DNA from: Candidatus Bathyarchaeota archaeon
GTDB lineage: Archaea > Thermoproteota > Bathyarchaeia > 40CM-2-53-6 > RBG-13-38-9
Assembly (NCBI GenBank): GCA_030671315.1
Contig: DAOUZW010000006.1
Coordinates: 1-18,856 of the forward strand
DNA length: 18,856 nucleotides
Reading direction: 5' to 3'
The translations under genes and the position numbers were made by a program. Below the pieces are notes generated by a model. The model saw only the letters and a program-made list of their open reading frames with translations, had not been told where the DNA came from and made no database searches. Below, piece after piece: positions 8,579-15,062 of this stretch. Every line of letters starts with the position of its first letter. Positions within the stretch are counted from its first letter, which is position 1.

Positions 8579-9703
8579 TCAAAGAGAATAGGAATGATTA
8601 GTTCCTTCAAGAGTTTTCTGATGAACTTTTTCACTAAGATTTGAAGCTCTAATACCTAATAGACGTATTTTCCTATCTGATCTAAGAAACGGACTAAGGA
8701 GCATCATTGAAGTATTTTTCATAATTTCAGTACTTGAAGTAGGAAATGATAATGTCTTAGAATGAGTGTGAGTTTCAAAATTTTCATATCGAATTTTAAC
8801 AGTAATAGTTCTGAATGAGAAACCATTCTCTTTAGTTTCTAAAGAAACTTCCTGACATAATTTATTGACAATGAATTTTATTTTATCAAAATTCGAAGTA
8901 TCTTGATCAAATGTATACTCTCTACTGAAGGATTTAGGTATCCATTCTTCAATTATCTCCGATTCATCTATTCCATATGCCATACGATGAAATTCTTCTC
9001 CCCAAGCTCCAAAAATGTCTTTAAGTTCTTTAATATCATAAGATGACAAATCGTCTATCGTTTTTATTCCTATAGAATTCAAACGTTCCTTAGTCTTACT
9101 ACCTATCCCACCTAATTCTTCTACATTTAAAGGAGCAAGAAATTTTTTTACATCATATTTTGAGACAATTGTTAATCCATTTGGTTTCCTGTGATCACTG
9201 GCTATCTTTGCTACCAATTTATTCGGGCCTATTCCAATAGAGCATGTCAGACTTTCTCTATCCAGAATAATAGATTTGATTTCTTCCGCTAATGTTTTGG
9301 CTTCTTTCAAATCAGCTACTTTATGACTAATATCAAGAAATGCTTCGTCTATACTTACTTGTTCTAATCTATCCGCAAATGGCTTTAGAATATTGATTAT
9401 TCGTTTTGAAACTTCCTCATATAATGGCATATTTACTGACAAATAGGCTGCTTGAGGGCATAACTTCCAAGCATGTGATATTGGCATCGCAGAATGTAAA
9501 CCAAATTTTCTAGCCTCATAGTTGCATGTACTTACAACTCCACGACCTTTTCCTTGCTTCGGATCAGCTCCAACTATTATCGGTCTACCTTTCAATTCTG
9601 GATGATTTACCTCTTCTACTGAGGCGAAAAATGCATCGAGGTCGATATGTAATATAACTCTATGCGATGTCTGATTACGATCGTTTCCAGTTTTAGTGAG
9701 CAT
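8579..9703 (-). CDS. dinB: DNA polymerase IV, Y-family (Dpo4/DinB type)
   Basis: A 374-aa translesion polymerase. The catalytic carboxylates are visible: HIDLDAFFASVEEV gives metal ligand Asp21 (and Asp23), with Phe26 in the steric-gate position that excludes ribonucleotides. VSIDEAFLDIS gives Asp119-Glu120. CNYEARKFGLHSAMP (60-74) is the fingers segment. The thumb helix-hairpin-helix region is LGGIGSKTKERLNSIGI, and the little-finger domain (about 245-350) contains FSREYTFDQD and KIRLLGIRASNL. It copies past damaged bases at stalled forks. Family members usually end in a PCNA-binding QxxhxxFF box; here the end is HQKTLEGTNHSYSL, which has Gln and Leu but no aromatic pair. Start is ATG. It is followed by purC on the same strand, with no evident functional link. 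Confidence 0.96.
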   Translation of the reverse strand: MLTKTGNDRNQTSHRVILHIDLDAFFASVEEVNHPELKGRPIIVGADPKQGKGRGVVSTCNYEARKFGLHSAMPISHAWKLCPQAAYLSVNMPLYEEVSKRIINILKPFADRLEQVSIDEAFLDISHKVADLKEAKTLAEEIKSIILDRESLTCSIGIGPNKLVAKIASDHRKPNGLTIVSKYDVKKFLAPLNVEELGGIGSKTKERLNSIGIKTIDDLSSYDIKELKDIFGAWGEEFHRMAYGIDESEIIEEWIPKSFSREYTFDQDTSNFDKIKFIVNKLCQEVSLETKENGFSFRTITVKIRYENFETHTHSKTLSFPTSSTEIMKNTSMMLLSPFLRSDRKIRLLGIRASNLSEKVHQKTLEGTNHSYSL

Positions 9704-9804
9704 ATTAGTCCATCAATAAATTGATCTATAGATTTTTTCAGGTTTAGACATTGCCGAAACTCCAGTCTTTACTAACTGCTGTTTCAAGATTATTCTATTA
9801 TTTT

Positions 9805-9843
9805 AAAAAAAGCTAGTCTTTTGCATGATGAGATTTCTCTCAT
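9805..9843 (-). terminator. Terminator of pgk
   Basis: Reading the - strand, a 6-bp hairpin (ATGAGA with TCTCAT, four-base loop, 9828-9843) overlaps the pgk stop codon. About 16 nt later comes a run of seven T (9811-9805), the usual archaeal termination signal. The rest of the 136-bp gap to the polymerase start shows nothing clear. Confidence 0.5.
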
Positions 9844-11033
9844 TTATCTTTGAGTATCTCTATGCCTGGTAGGACTTTACCTCCAATATATTCAAGTGAG
9901 GCACCACCACCTGTTGATATATGACTTACCTCAGATTTATTTGCTATAATCTTTCGTAAAGCAGACACTGAATCGCCACCTCCGACAATCGTCTCGGCTC
10001 CACGTAATCGAGCTAAAATGGTAGCTATTACTATGTCCATGGTTCCATGAGAGAATTCTCTTATCTCAAATAAACCCATAGGACCGTTCCAGAATACTGT
10101 ACCATTAGTAGATGATATAATAGACATGTAGTTTTGTGAGGTTTTTGGGCCTATATCAAAACCTATCATATCAGATGGAATCTCGTTACCAACAAGTTGA
10201 ATAGAATTTCGCTCATCAATATTCGGAGCAACAAAATGGTCTTCTGGAAGTAAAATCTTCTCTTTCTTCTCAAGAATTTCAGCTGCCCAAGAGATGTAAT
10301 CATCTTCTACAGGAGATTTACCTACGGAATATCCTTTTGAAGCAAGAAAAGTGTAAGCTATCGCGCCTCCAACAAGTACTTTCTCAGCTTTATCAATAAG
10401 TCTTTGCAGAGCATCTATTTTATCGCGTATTTTTGCTCCTCCAATAACTAAAACGAATGGGTGTTCCGGCTCATCTCTTATCTTCGTGAGATATTTCAAT
10501 TCTTTCTGCAGTTGAAGACCTGCTAGTCTATATTGTAATAGGGTTGGGACGCCATAAACTGATGCATGTTTTCTATGTGAAACACTAAAGGCATCATTAA
10601 CAAATATCTCTGCGTAAGAAGCTAAAGATTGAGCGAATTTTTCATCATTTTTTTCTTCTTCAGAATGAAAACGTAAATTTTCAAGCAGCAAGATTTCGCC
10701 ATTTTGTAATTTTTGAATTCTATTTTCAACCTTAAAGCCAATACATTCGTCAATCCAATCAATTTTTTTTTCTGGAAGAAGAGATTGTAATCGATTAATT
10801 ACTGGTTTTAATGACAAATATGATTCAGGTTTTCCTTTAGGTCTTCCTAGATGTGATATGATGATTAGTTTTGCTCCTCTTCTTGAGAGGTATTCTAATG
10901 TAGGAATTGAACTTCTTATCCGGAAATCGTCTTCAACTTCTCCGTTGCTGATGGGAACATTAAAATCTAGTCTGACTAGTACTTTTTTTCCTTTGTAGAA
11001 ATCATCTTGAAAGTTTGTTATTGACGATTTCAA
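9840..11033 (-). CDS. pgk: Phosphoglycerate kinase
   Basis: A 397-aa cytoplasmic enzyme interconverting 1,3-bisphosphoglycerate + ADP and 3-phosphoglycerate + ATP in glycolysis and gluconeogenesis. The N-terminal substrate domain has RLDFNVP at 21-27 and HLGRPKG from residue 61, with basic residues that bind the phosphoglycerate. The hinge and nucleotide domain show GGAKIRDKIDAL, VFWNGPMGLFE, the phosphate-loop GGGDSVSAL, and STGGGASLEYIGGKVLPGIEIL near the end. Length is normal. Start is TTG, preceded by AGGATGATT as a plausible ribosome site; the ATG ten bases upstream is in another frame. No gapdh or tpiA is adjacent, so it is not in a glycolytic operon here. A ~150-bp gap separates it from the YHS gene upstream. 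Confidence 0.98.
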   Translation of the reverse strand: MKSSITNFQDDFYKGKKVLVRLDFNVPISNGEVEDDFRIRSSIPTLEYLSRRGAKLIIISHLGRPKGKPESYLSLKPVINRLQSLLPEKKIDWIDECIGFKVENRIQKLQNGEILLLENLRFHSEEEKNDEKFAQSLASYAEIFVNDAFSVSHRKHASVYGVPTLLQYRLAGLQLQKELKYLTKIRDEPEHPFVLVIGGAKIRDKIDALQRLIDKAEKVLVGGAIAYTFLASKGYSVGKSPVEDDYISWAAEILEKKEKILLPEDHFVAPNIDERNSIQLVGNEIPSDMIGFDIGPKTSQNYMSIISSTNGTVFWNGPMGLFEIREFSHGTMDIVIATILARLRGAETIVGGGDSVSALRKIIANKSEVSHISTGGGASLEYIGGKVLPGIEILKDK

Positions 11034-11189
11034 CTTTAATCATCCTATCTGATTTGTATTTTCCTCATAGAAGTCAGTGATTCTTAATTTAATTCAAGTC
11101 TGGTTCAGTCAATAGTTATTTTACATTTTATAGAAGATCTCTAAATTAGATTGATTCAATTTGATAGATCACAAGTAATTAGTTTCTCT

Positions 11190-11342
11190 TCAATCAACAT
11201 ATTTGCTTGGATCATTTTCGAAATTTTCTTTACAGTTTGGGGAACAGAAGAAGTATGTTTTTCCTTGATATTGACTGGTTAATTTGCATGTTTTTTCATC
11301 AACGTTCATGCCACATATTAGATCCTTAGCCAAATCAGTCAC
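11190..11342 (-). CDS. Small YHS-domain protein (50 aa)
   Basis: A short gene starting at GTG and ending TGA, encoding 50 residues that form a single YHS/TRASH-like domain. It opens DLICGMNVDEKT (matching the family's D-x-x-CGM-x-V), continues SQYQGKTYFFCSPNC (matching E-Y-x-G-x-x-Y-F-C-x-x-C), and ends KENFENDPSKYVD. Four cysteines (10, 19, 33, 37) are present; in the family the CGM, F-C and x-x-C cysteines are candidate metal ligands. Such units occur alone and as sensory or chaperone domains in copper and heavy-metal ATPases. It begins 27 nt after the stop of the M50 protease gene on the same strand, so co-transcription is likely. I infer a metal-binding role; the partner is unknown. The in-frame upstream stop is close, and GTG gives the domain its full N-terminus. 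Confidence 0.88.
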   Translation of the reverse strand: MTDLAKDLICGMNVDEKTCKLTSQYQGKTYFFCSPNCKENFENDPSKYVD

Positions 11343-11368
11343 TACAAATTGTCTATTGTGAATTTACT

Positions 11369-12487
11369 TTATAGATTTAGCTCTGTCTTTGCTTTGACAA
11401 CTTGTAATATATCGCTGTGGGTTACTATTCCCAGAAGATCTCCATCGACTACTACCAAGACCTGACCTACATCATGTTTTGACATTTTCATTAAAGCATC
11501 AATAGCTTCTCTATCCGGTCTTACCATTACAATCTTCTCATTCGGTCTGGTAATATCCTTCACAGAAGTTGTTTTCCAACGATCTTTTGGAATCTGTTTT
11601 GCATCTTGTATAGATGCTAAACCTAGAATTTTTCCATCTTTCAATACGGGATATACTTCATGTCTGTATTGAAGCAGATATTCATTTACGAAAAGGTCTA
11701 TGCTTATGTCGGGCTCAATAGTCTTGACATCTTTGGTCATTATTTCTTCAATTGAGATTCCCAAAAGTGCCTTGTTGACCAGAGTATGTCTGAGGCTTGA
11801 TTCGGCTCCGCTTTTAAGGAAAAATCCTATGAAGACAAGCCAAATCCCTGTCGGCCACAAACCCACAAAGGTCAGTAATATACCAATGGCAATCATAAGA
11901 TAAGCTAACCAGACGCCAATTCTAACTGCAATTTTTGTTGCGCCAACTAAGTCTTTTCTCCATAACCATAACGATGCACGTAATATTCTACCACCGTCCA
12001 TTGGAAAGCCAGGCAGAAGGTTAAATCCAGCAAGAAATGTGTTTATCCAAAATCCATACTCAAGAGGAGCATTAATTTGGGGTGGCATCTGAAGGCTTGA
12101 AGTAGAATAGTATGCGATGCCAAATACAGCTGCTAGTAGTAAGCTTGAGACAGGACCTGCCGCAGCCATTTTCAATTCAATACGTGGGTCTTGAGGTTCC
12201 TCGGTCATTTCGGAGACTCCTCCGAAGAAGAATAATGTGATTCTAGCTATCGGCAGACCATATCTTCGAGCTACTATTGAATGACATAATTCGTGAAAGA
12301 GAACAGATGCAAAGAGCATAATTGTTGCTATTAATCCGATTATCCAGTATGTTATTGCGGATAGACCTGGATAGTTGAAAGGCATGTATCCTGTAGATAG
12401 TATCAGAAGGATCAAAATGAAGATGAAGATCCAGCTATAGTGAATTGCTATTTGAAAGCCTGCAAGATGTCCAATTCGGTAAGACAA
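11369..12487 (-). CDS. Site-2-protease-like M50 zinc metalloprotease with two CBS domains
   Basis: A 372-aa integral membrane protease. Hydrophobic segments lie at about 18-34, 47-64, 108-127, 148-160 and 193-224. The zinc site is HELCH at 65-69 in the second segment, with the second motif NLLPGFPMDGGR at 156-168 supplying Asp164. The soluble C-terminal part (about 243-372) is a CBS pair, recognisable from EIMTKDVKTIEPDISI...YPVLKDGKILGLAS and VRPDREAIDALMKMSKHDVGQVLVVVDGDLLGIVTHSDIL. This is the common archaeal/bacterial architecture in which the CBS pair senses adenine nucleotides and gates intramembrane proteolysis of an unknown substrate. Start is TTG at 12487, giving MSYRIGHLAGFQIAIHYSW, the family's normal beginning. 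The YHS protein follows 27 nt downstream, and no anti-sigma-like substrate is nearby. Confidence 0.95.
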   Translation of the reverse strand: MSYRIGHLAGFQIAIHYSWIFIFILILLILSTGYMPFNYPGLSAITYWIIGLIATIMLFASVLFHELCHSIVARRYGLPIARITLFFFGGVSEMTEEPQDPRIELKMAAAGPVSSLLLAAVFGIAYYSTSSLQMPPQINAPLEYGFWINTFLAGFNLLPGFPMDGGRILRASLWLWRKDLVGATKIAVRIGVWLAYLMIAIGILLTFVGLWPTGIWLVFIGFFLKSGAESSLRHTLVNKALLGISIEEIMTKDVKTIEPDISIDLFVNEYLLQYRHEVYPVLKDGKILGLASIQDAKQIPKDRWKTTSVKDITRPNEKIVMVRPDREAIDALMKMSKHDVGQVLVVVDGDLLGIVTHSDILQVVKAKTELNL

Positions 12488-12602
12488 GAATATCCCTTAT
12501 CCAGACTTTATAGTAAAGCTAAGTAATCTTCTAAATTCATTTCCTTAGGTTACCGATTTGTATTTTTATTCTGAATAATATACATCTAGACTTGATTTAG
12601 AT

Positions 12603-12824
12603 CTAAGGCATAACTACTTCGAAGTCTTCTCCTTTGTATATTACTTGCATCAATACGTAAAGGAAGTCTTCTTTACTCGGAACTGCAAGGCCTTTTTCAA
12701 GAATTCCTTCATAGACTTCGTGTGGCTTTAATTCAGCGTTTGAAATAGGTATTATTACTGGCGCATTATCTTCGTCTTCAATGTATATCTCAGTATTCCG
12801 TTTTACTACTCGAAGTTTCGACAT
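12603..12824 (-). CDS. Conserved-looking small protein of unknown function (73 aa)
   Basis: I do not recognise this protein. It is 73 aa, acidic, with no membrane segment and no cysteine: a mixed alpha/beta pattern with a basic start (SKLRVVKRNTEIYIEDED), a middle VIIPISNAELKPHEVYEGIL, and an end DFLYVLMQVIYKGEDFEVVMP. The reading frame is credible because the ATG has an AGGAG Shine-Dalgarno (TAGGAGAACA-ATG), codon use resembles its neighbours, and it sits alone on the coding strand of this cluster. It lies about 115 bp upstream of the M50 gene on the same strand and downstream of tRNA-Gln. Function cannot be inferred from context. Confidence 0.68.
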   Translation of the reverse strand: MSKLRVVKRNTEIYIEDEDNAPVIIPISNAELKPHEVYEGILEKGLAVPSKEDFLYVLMQVIYKGEDFEVVMP

Positions 12825-12942
12825 TGTTCTCCTACTTGAACTCCACTTAATTTAACGAGTATAATAATATAGAGTTCCCTATCAACTTTTTTAATTTAGA
12901 TATTATGCGAAGCAATAGGGTTCCAATTAATTTGGTGGTGTA

Positions 12943-13037
12943 TGGTAGCCCGGGGGAGATTCGAACTCCCGTCAACGGGTCCAAGGCCCGCTATGCTTGA
13001 ACGGTTAGAATTTCTTTGTCCACTACACTACCGGGCT
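12943..13037 (-). tRNA. tRNA-Gln (anticodon UUG), with a 19-nt intron in the D-loop
   Basis: Cloverleaf read on the - strand. Acceptor AGCCCGG (13037-13031) pairs with CCGGGCT, discriminator A at 12946, and CCA is encoded at 12945-12943. D-stem GTGT/GCAT; anticodon stem GCGGG/CCCGT with loop CCTTGGA, so the anticodon is TTG at 12984-12982. Variable region TGAC; T-arm GGGAG-TTCGAAT-CTCCC. The D-loop is far too long unless 13017-12999 is removed; the mature molecule is then exactly 73 nt plus CCA, with D-loop AGTGGACAA keeping G18-G19. Oddity: position 33 is C instead of the near-universal U. Acceptor sequence and anticodon both indicate glutamine. A possible TATA element lies 28 nt upstream. 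Confidence 0.93.
12999..13017 (-). other. D-loop intron of tRNA-Gln
   Basis: A 19-nt segment starting AAAGAAATT and ending CCGTTC. Proposed BHB: GTGG (13023-13020) pairs with CCGT (13004-13001), two G-C and two G-U pairs. The 3-nt bulges are ACA (13019-13017) and TCA (13000-12998), cut after the second base of each. The D-stem acts as the outer helix. The central helix is weak, so exact ends are inferred. Confidence 0.7.
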
Positions 13038-13061
13038 ATATTTCTTACATCTCTATGGTCA

Positions 13062-13069
13062 GATATTTT
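13062..13069 (-). promoter_or_regulatory. Possible TATA element for tRNA-Gln
   Basis: On the - strand AAAATATC lies about 28 nt before the first base of the tRNA, the usual archaeal distance. A second AT-rich element (CATAAATATG, 13079-13070) is just upstream and is the alternative. Confidence 0.4.
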
Positions 13070-13165
13070 CATATTTATGAGATGACGTTTTGTCTTTGTT
13101 GAGTTCTTCCATTAAATAAAATTATAGTTTATTTTTTAGCTATTTTTCAGAGGGCAAATCAAGTT

Positions 13166-13441
13166 TCAATTATTTTCTAGATTGAAAGGTTTTCCTTGTG
13201 TTTTCACTTTTTCAGGAAGTTTTTCGATCCATTTCTTGAGGAATTTCAAATCTTCATCTTTTGATCTAAGATTATCTGGTAGCATGTGTGGTATCTCATC
13301 AATTATCGGGTAGAATCGGTTGCACTCAGAACATACTATTATTCCCTCTACAACCTCATTTTTCTCATCAAATACGTGAAGGTCGAGTGGGTGATGTTTG
13401 TCAATTGGGCATGCAAGTATTTCCATCAATTTTCTTTTCAA
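13166..13441 (-). CDS. Trm112-like methyltransferase activator
   Basis: A 91-aa protein of the Trm112/UPF0434 family. The N-terminus MEILACPIDKHHPLDL and the segment VVEGIIVCSECNRFYPIIDEIPHMLPDNLR carry the family's zinc-ribbon-like fold; Cys11, Cys37 and Cys40 are present, while the usual second cysteine of the first knuckle is Asp14, as I recall for archaeal members. A charged C-terminal helix (about 60-80) follows. Trm112 binds and stabilises class I methyltransferases acting on tRNA (Trm11/Trm9 types), rRNA (Bud23) and release factor eRF1 (Mtq2), so it is a translation-related hub. Start is TTG at 13441 with no clear Shine-Dalgarno; ATG six codons in is possible. It lies 128 bp upstream of tRNA-Gln on the same strand, and 43 bp downstream of the sugar dehydrogenase. 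Confidence 0.88.
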   Translation of the reverse strand: MKRKLMEILACPIDKHHPLDLHVFDEKNEVVEGIIVCSECNRFYPIIDEIPHMLPDNLRSKDEDLKFLKKWIEKLPEKVKTQGKPFNLENN

Positions 13442-13484
13442 GATGTGTAAACCTATTTTAGATAATTATCTCAATAGCAGGTAG

Positions 13485-14855
13485 TTATTTTGTCCAGACG
13501 CCTCTTCCGACGCCTCTGTAGATCATTCCGGTTTTTTCTATCTCTTTTGGTTTTAGGATTCCAGCTGCATCAACCACAACGCATCCTTTTGCAGAAAGGG
13601 AGGCAAGTTTCAATGAGTCTAGTTCTTTAAATTCGTCGTGTCCTACAGTTAATATTATGCATTCTGCGTCTTTCAGGACAGTTTCAATAGTGGCTTCAGA
13701 TTCATAACCCATCGTTTTTATTTCTGCAAATATGAATTTTGGATCATATACTTTGACTTTACTTCCTCTTCTTTTGAGAGCTTCAATTAATTCGATTGTT
13801 GGTGAATAACGTGTTTCCTTGGCATTGGCTCGGTATGAGATACCAAGGATTGTAACTTTTGCTCTGGTAAGAGATCGTCCTACTTGTCGTAATCCTGAGG
13901 CGGCAAGCCTTGCGACATGTTTGGGCATTTCATCATTGATTCTTCTTGCATCTTTGATGAGTTTGAGTTTCAATCCTACGGATTGTGCTTCCGTCTGTAG
14001 CATATAGGGATAAAGTGGTAGGCAATGGCCTCCCACTCCAATTCCTGGACGATGTAGATGTGAGTATGGTTGAGTGTTTGCTGCTTTCATAGCCTCGTAA
14101 TAATCTATCTCTGCTCTTTCACAATATAGCGCTAGTTCGTTTGCTAATGCTATATTGAGATCTCTATAGATTGTCTCGAATAGCTTGGATGCTTCAGCTG
14201 TTTTTAAATTGCTTGTCCTTATGATGCCTGATTTTGCTATTGTACTAAGAACTGCTGAGGCAGCCTTTAAGCTGGCGTCATCAAATCCACCGACTATTTT
14301 CTTGTATTCTTGGATGTCCTTTAGGGCTCTTCCCGACATCGCTCTAATAGGACTGTAAGCTAGTCCAAAGTCTTCTCCTGTGATAAGGCCTGAATGTTTC
14401 TCTAGGATGGGTTTTACGATTTTCTCAACTACGTTCGGAGCCACGGTGCTCATGAGTATTACTAATGCTCCAGGGATCAAACCTTTGCCCAATTCTTTGC
14501 AGGCGGATTCGAGAATAGAGTAGTCTGCTTGTTTTTGATTATCTACTAAGGTTGGTACAGTAATTATTATTACTTCACTACCTGAAGCGGCATTTTCGAC
14601 ATTATTCAGAGATTTTAGTTTACCTGAGCTAACGTGTTTAGCTATTAGTTGGCCGAGTTTTGGTTCTTCGAATGGAGATTCTCCTCTGTTTAACTTATCT
14701 ACTAGTTTTTGGTTTTTGTCTGCGCCAAGCACTTTCGCTCCCGCCTCTGCGAAGAGGCAGGCCAGAGGGAGACCCATCCATCCCAGTCCGATAACAGCAA
14801 CGGTAATATTTCCGCGTGCAAGTTTTTTTGGAATCATATCAGGTTTGAGTTTCAT
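13485..14855 (-). CDS. Nucleotide-sugar dehydrogenase (UDP-ManNAc/UDP-Glc dehydrogenase family)
   Basis: A 456-aa NAD-dependent enzyme of the UDP-glucose/UDP-N-acetylmannosamine 6-dehydrogenase family, which oxidises a sugar nucleotide to its uronic acid. The N-terminal Rossmann domain has VAVIGLGWMGLPLACLFAEAG (19-39) and the conserved GESPFEEP. The middle domain has LFETIYRDLNIALANELALY and the catalytic-cysteine loop GIGVGGHCLP with Cys278. The C-terminal domain has ILGISYRANAKETRYSPT and VYDPKF. The otherwise conserved SPER motif, whose Glu helps hydrolyse the thioester in characterised enzymes, reads SPIR (Ile170). Resemblance is closest to WecC/ManNAc dehydrogenases; exact substrate is unknown. 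It is divergent from the DUF354 gene across about 200 bp, and both probably serve surface glycan synthesis. A GATGGTG about 17 nt before the ATG is a weak ribosome site. Confidence 0.9.
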   Translation of the reverse strand: MKLKPDMIPKKLARGNITVAVIGLGWMGLPLACLFAEAGAKVLGADKNQKLVDKLNRGESPFEEPKLGQLIAKHVSSGKLKSLNNVENAASGSEVIIITVPTLVDNQKQADYSILESACKELGKGLIPGALVILMSTVAPNVVEKIVKPILEKHSGLITGEDFGLAYSPIRAMSGRALKDIQEYKKIVGGFDDASLKAASAVLSTIAKSGIIRTSNLKTAEASKLFETIYRDLNIALANELALYCERAEIDYYEAMKAANTQPYSHLHRPGIGVGGHCLPLYPYMLQTEAQSVGLKLKLIKDARRINDEMPKHVARLAASGLRQVGRSLTRAKVTILGISYRANAKETRYSPTIELIEALKRRGSKVKVYDPKFIFAEIKTMGYESEATIETVLKDAECIILTVGHDEFKELDSLKLASLSAKGCVVVDAAGILKPKEIEKTGMIYRGVGRGVWTK

Positions 14856-15062
14856 TATAGTCAGTGTTTTTCACCATCTATAGATAAATCATGATTTGTT
14901 GAGATCTTGTTCTATTATATTATTAAGCCGTCATTATACTCAAAAATATGAGTATTTAATGAATTTGACGAGTTATATGATAATAGATTTGGCTTATTTG
15001 GAGAAAGTGTCATATTTGAATCGAATTAGATCGAAGTATTGGAAAGTTTGCGTGGGCTTGAC

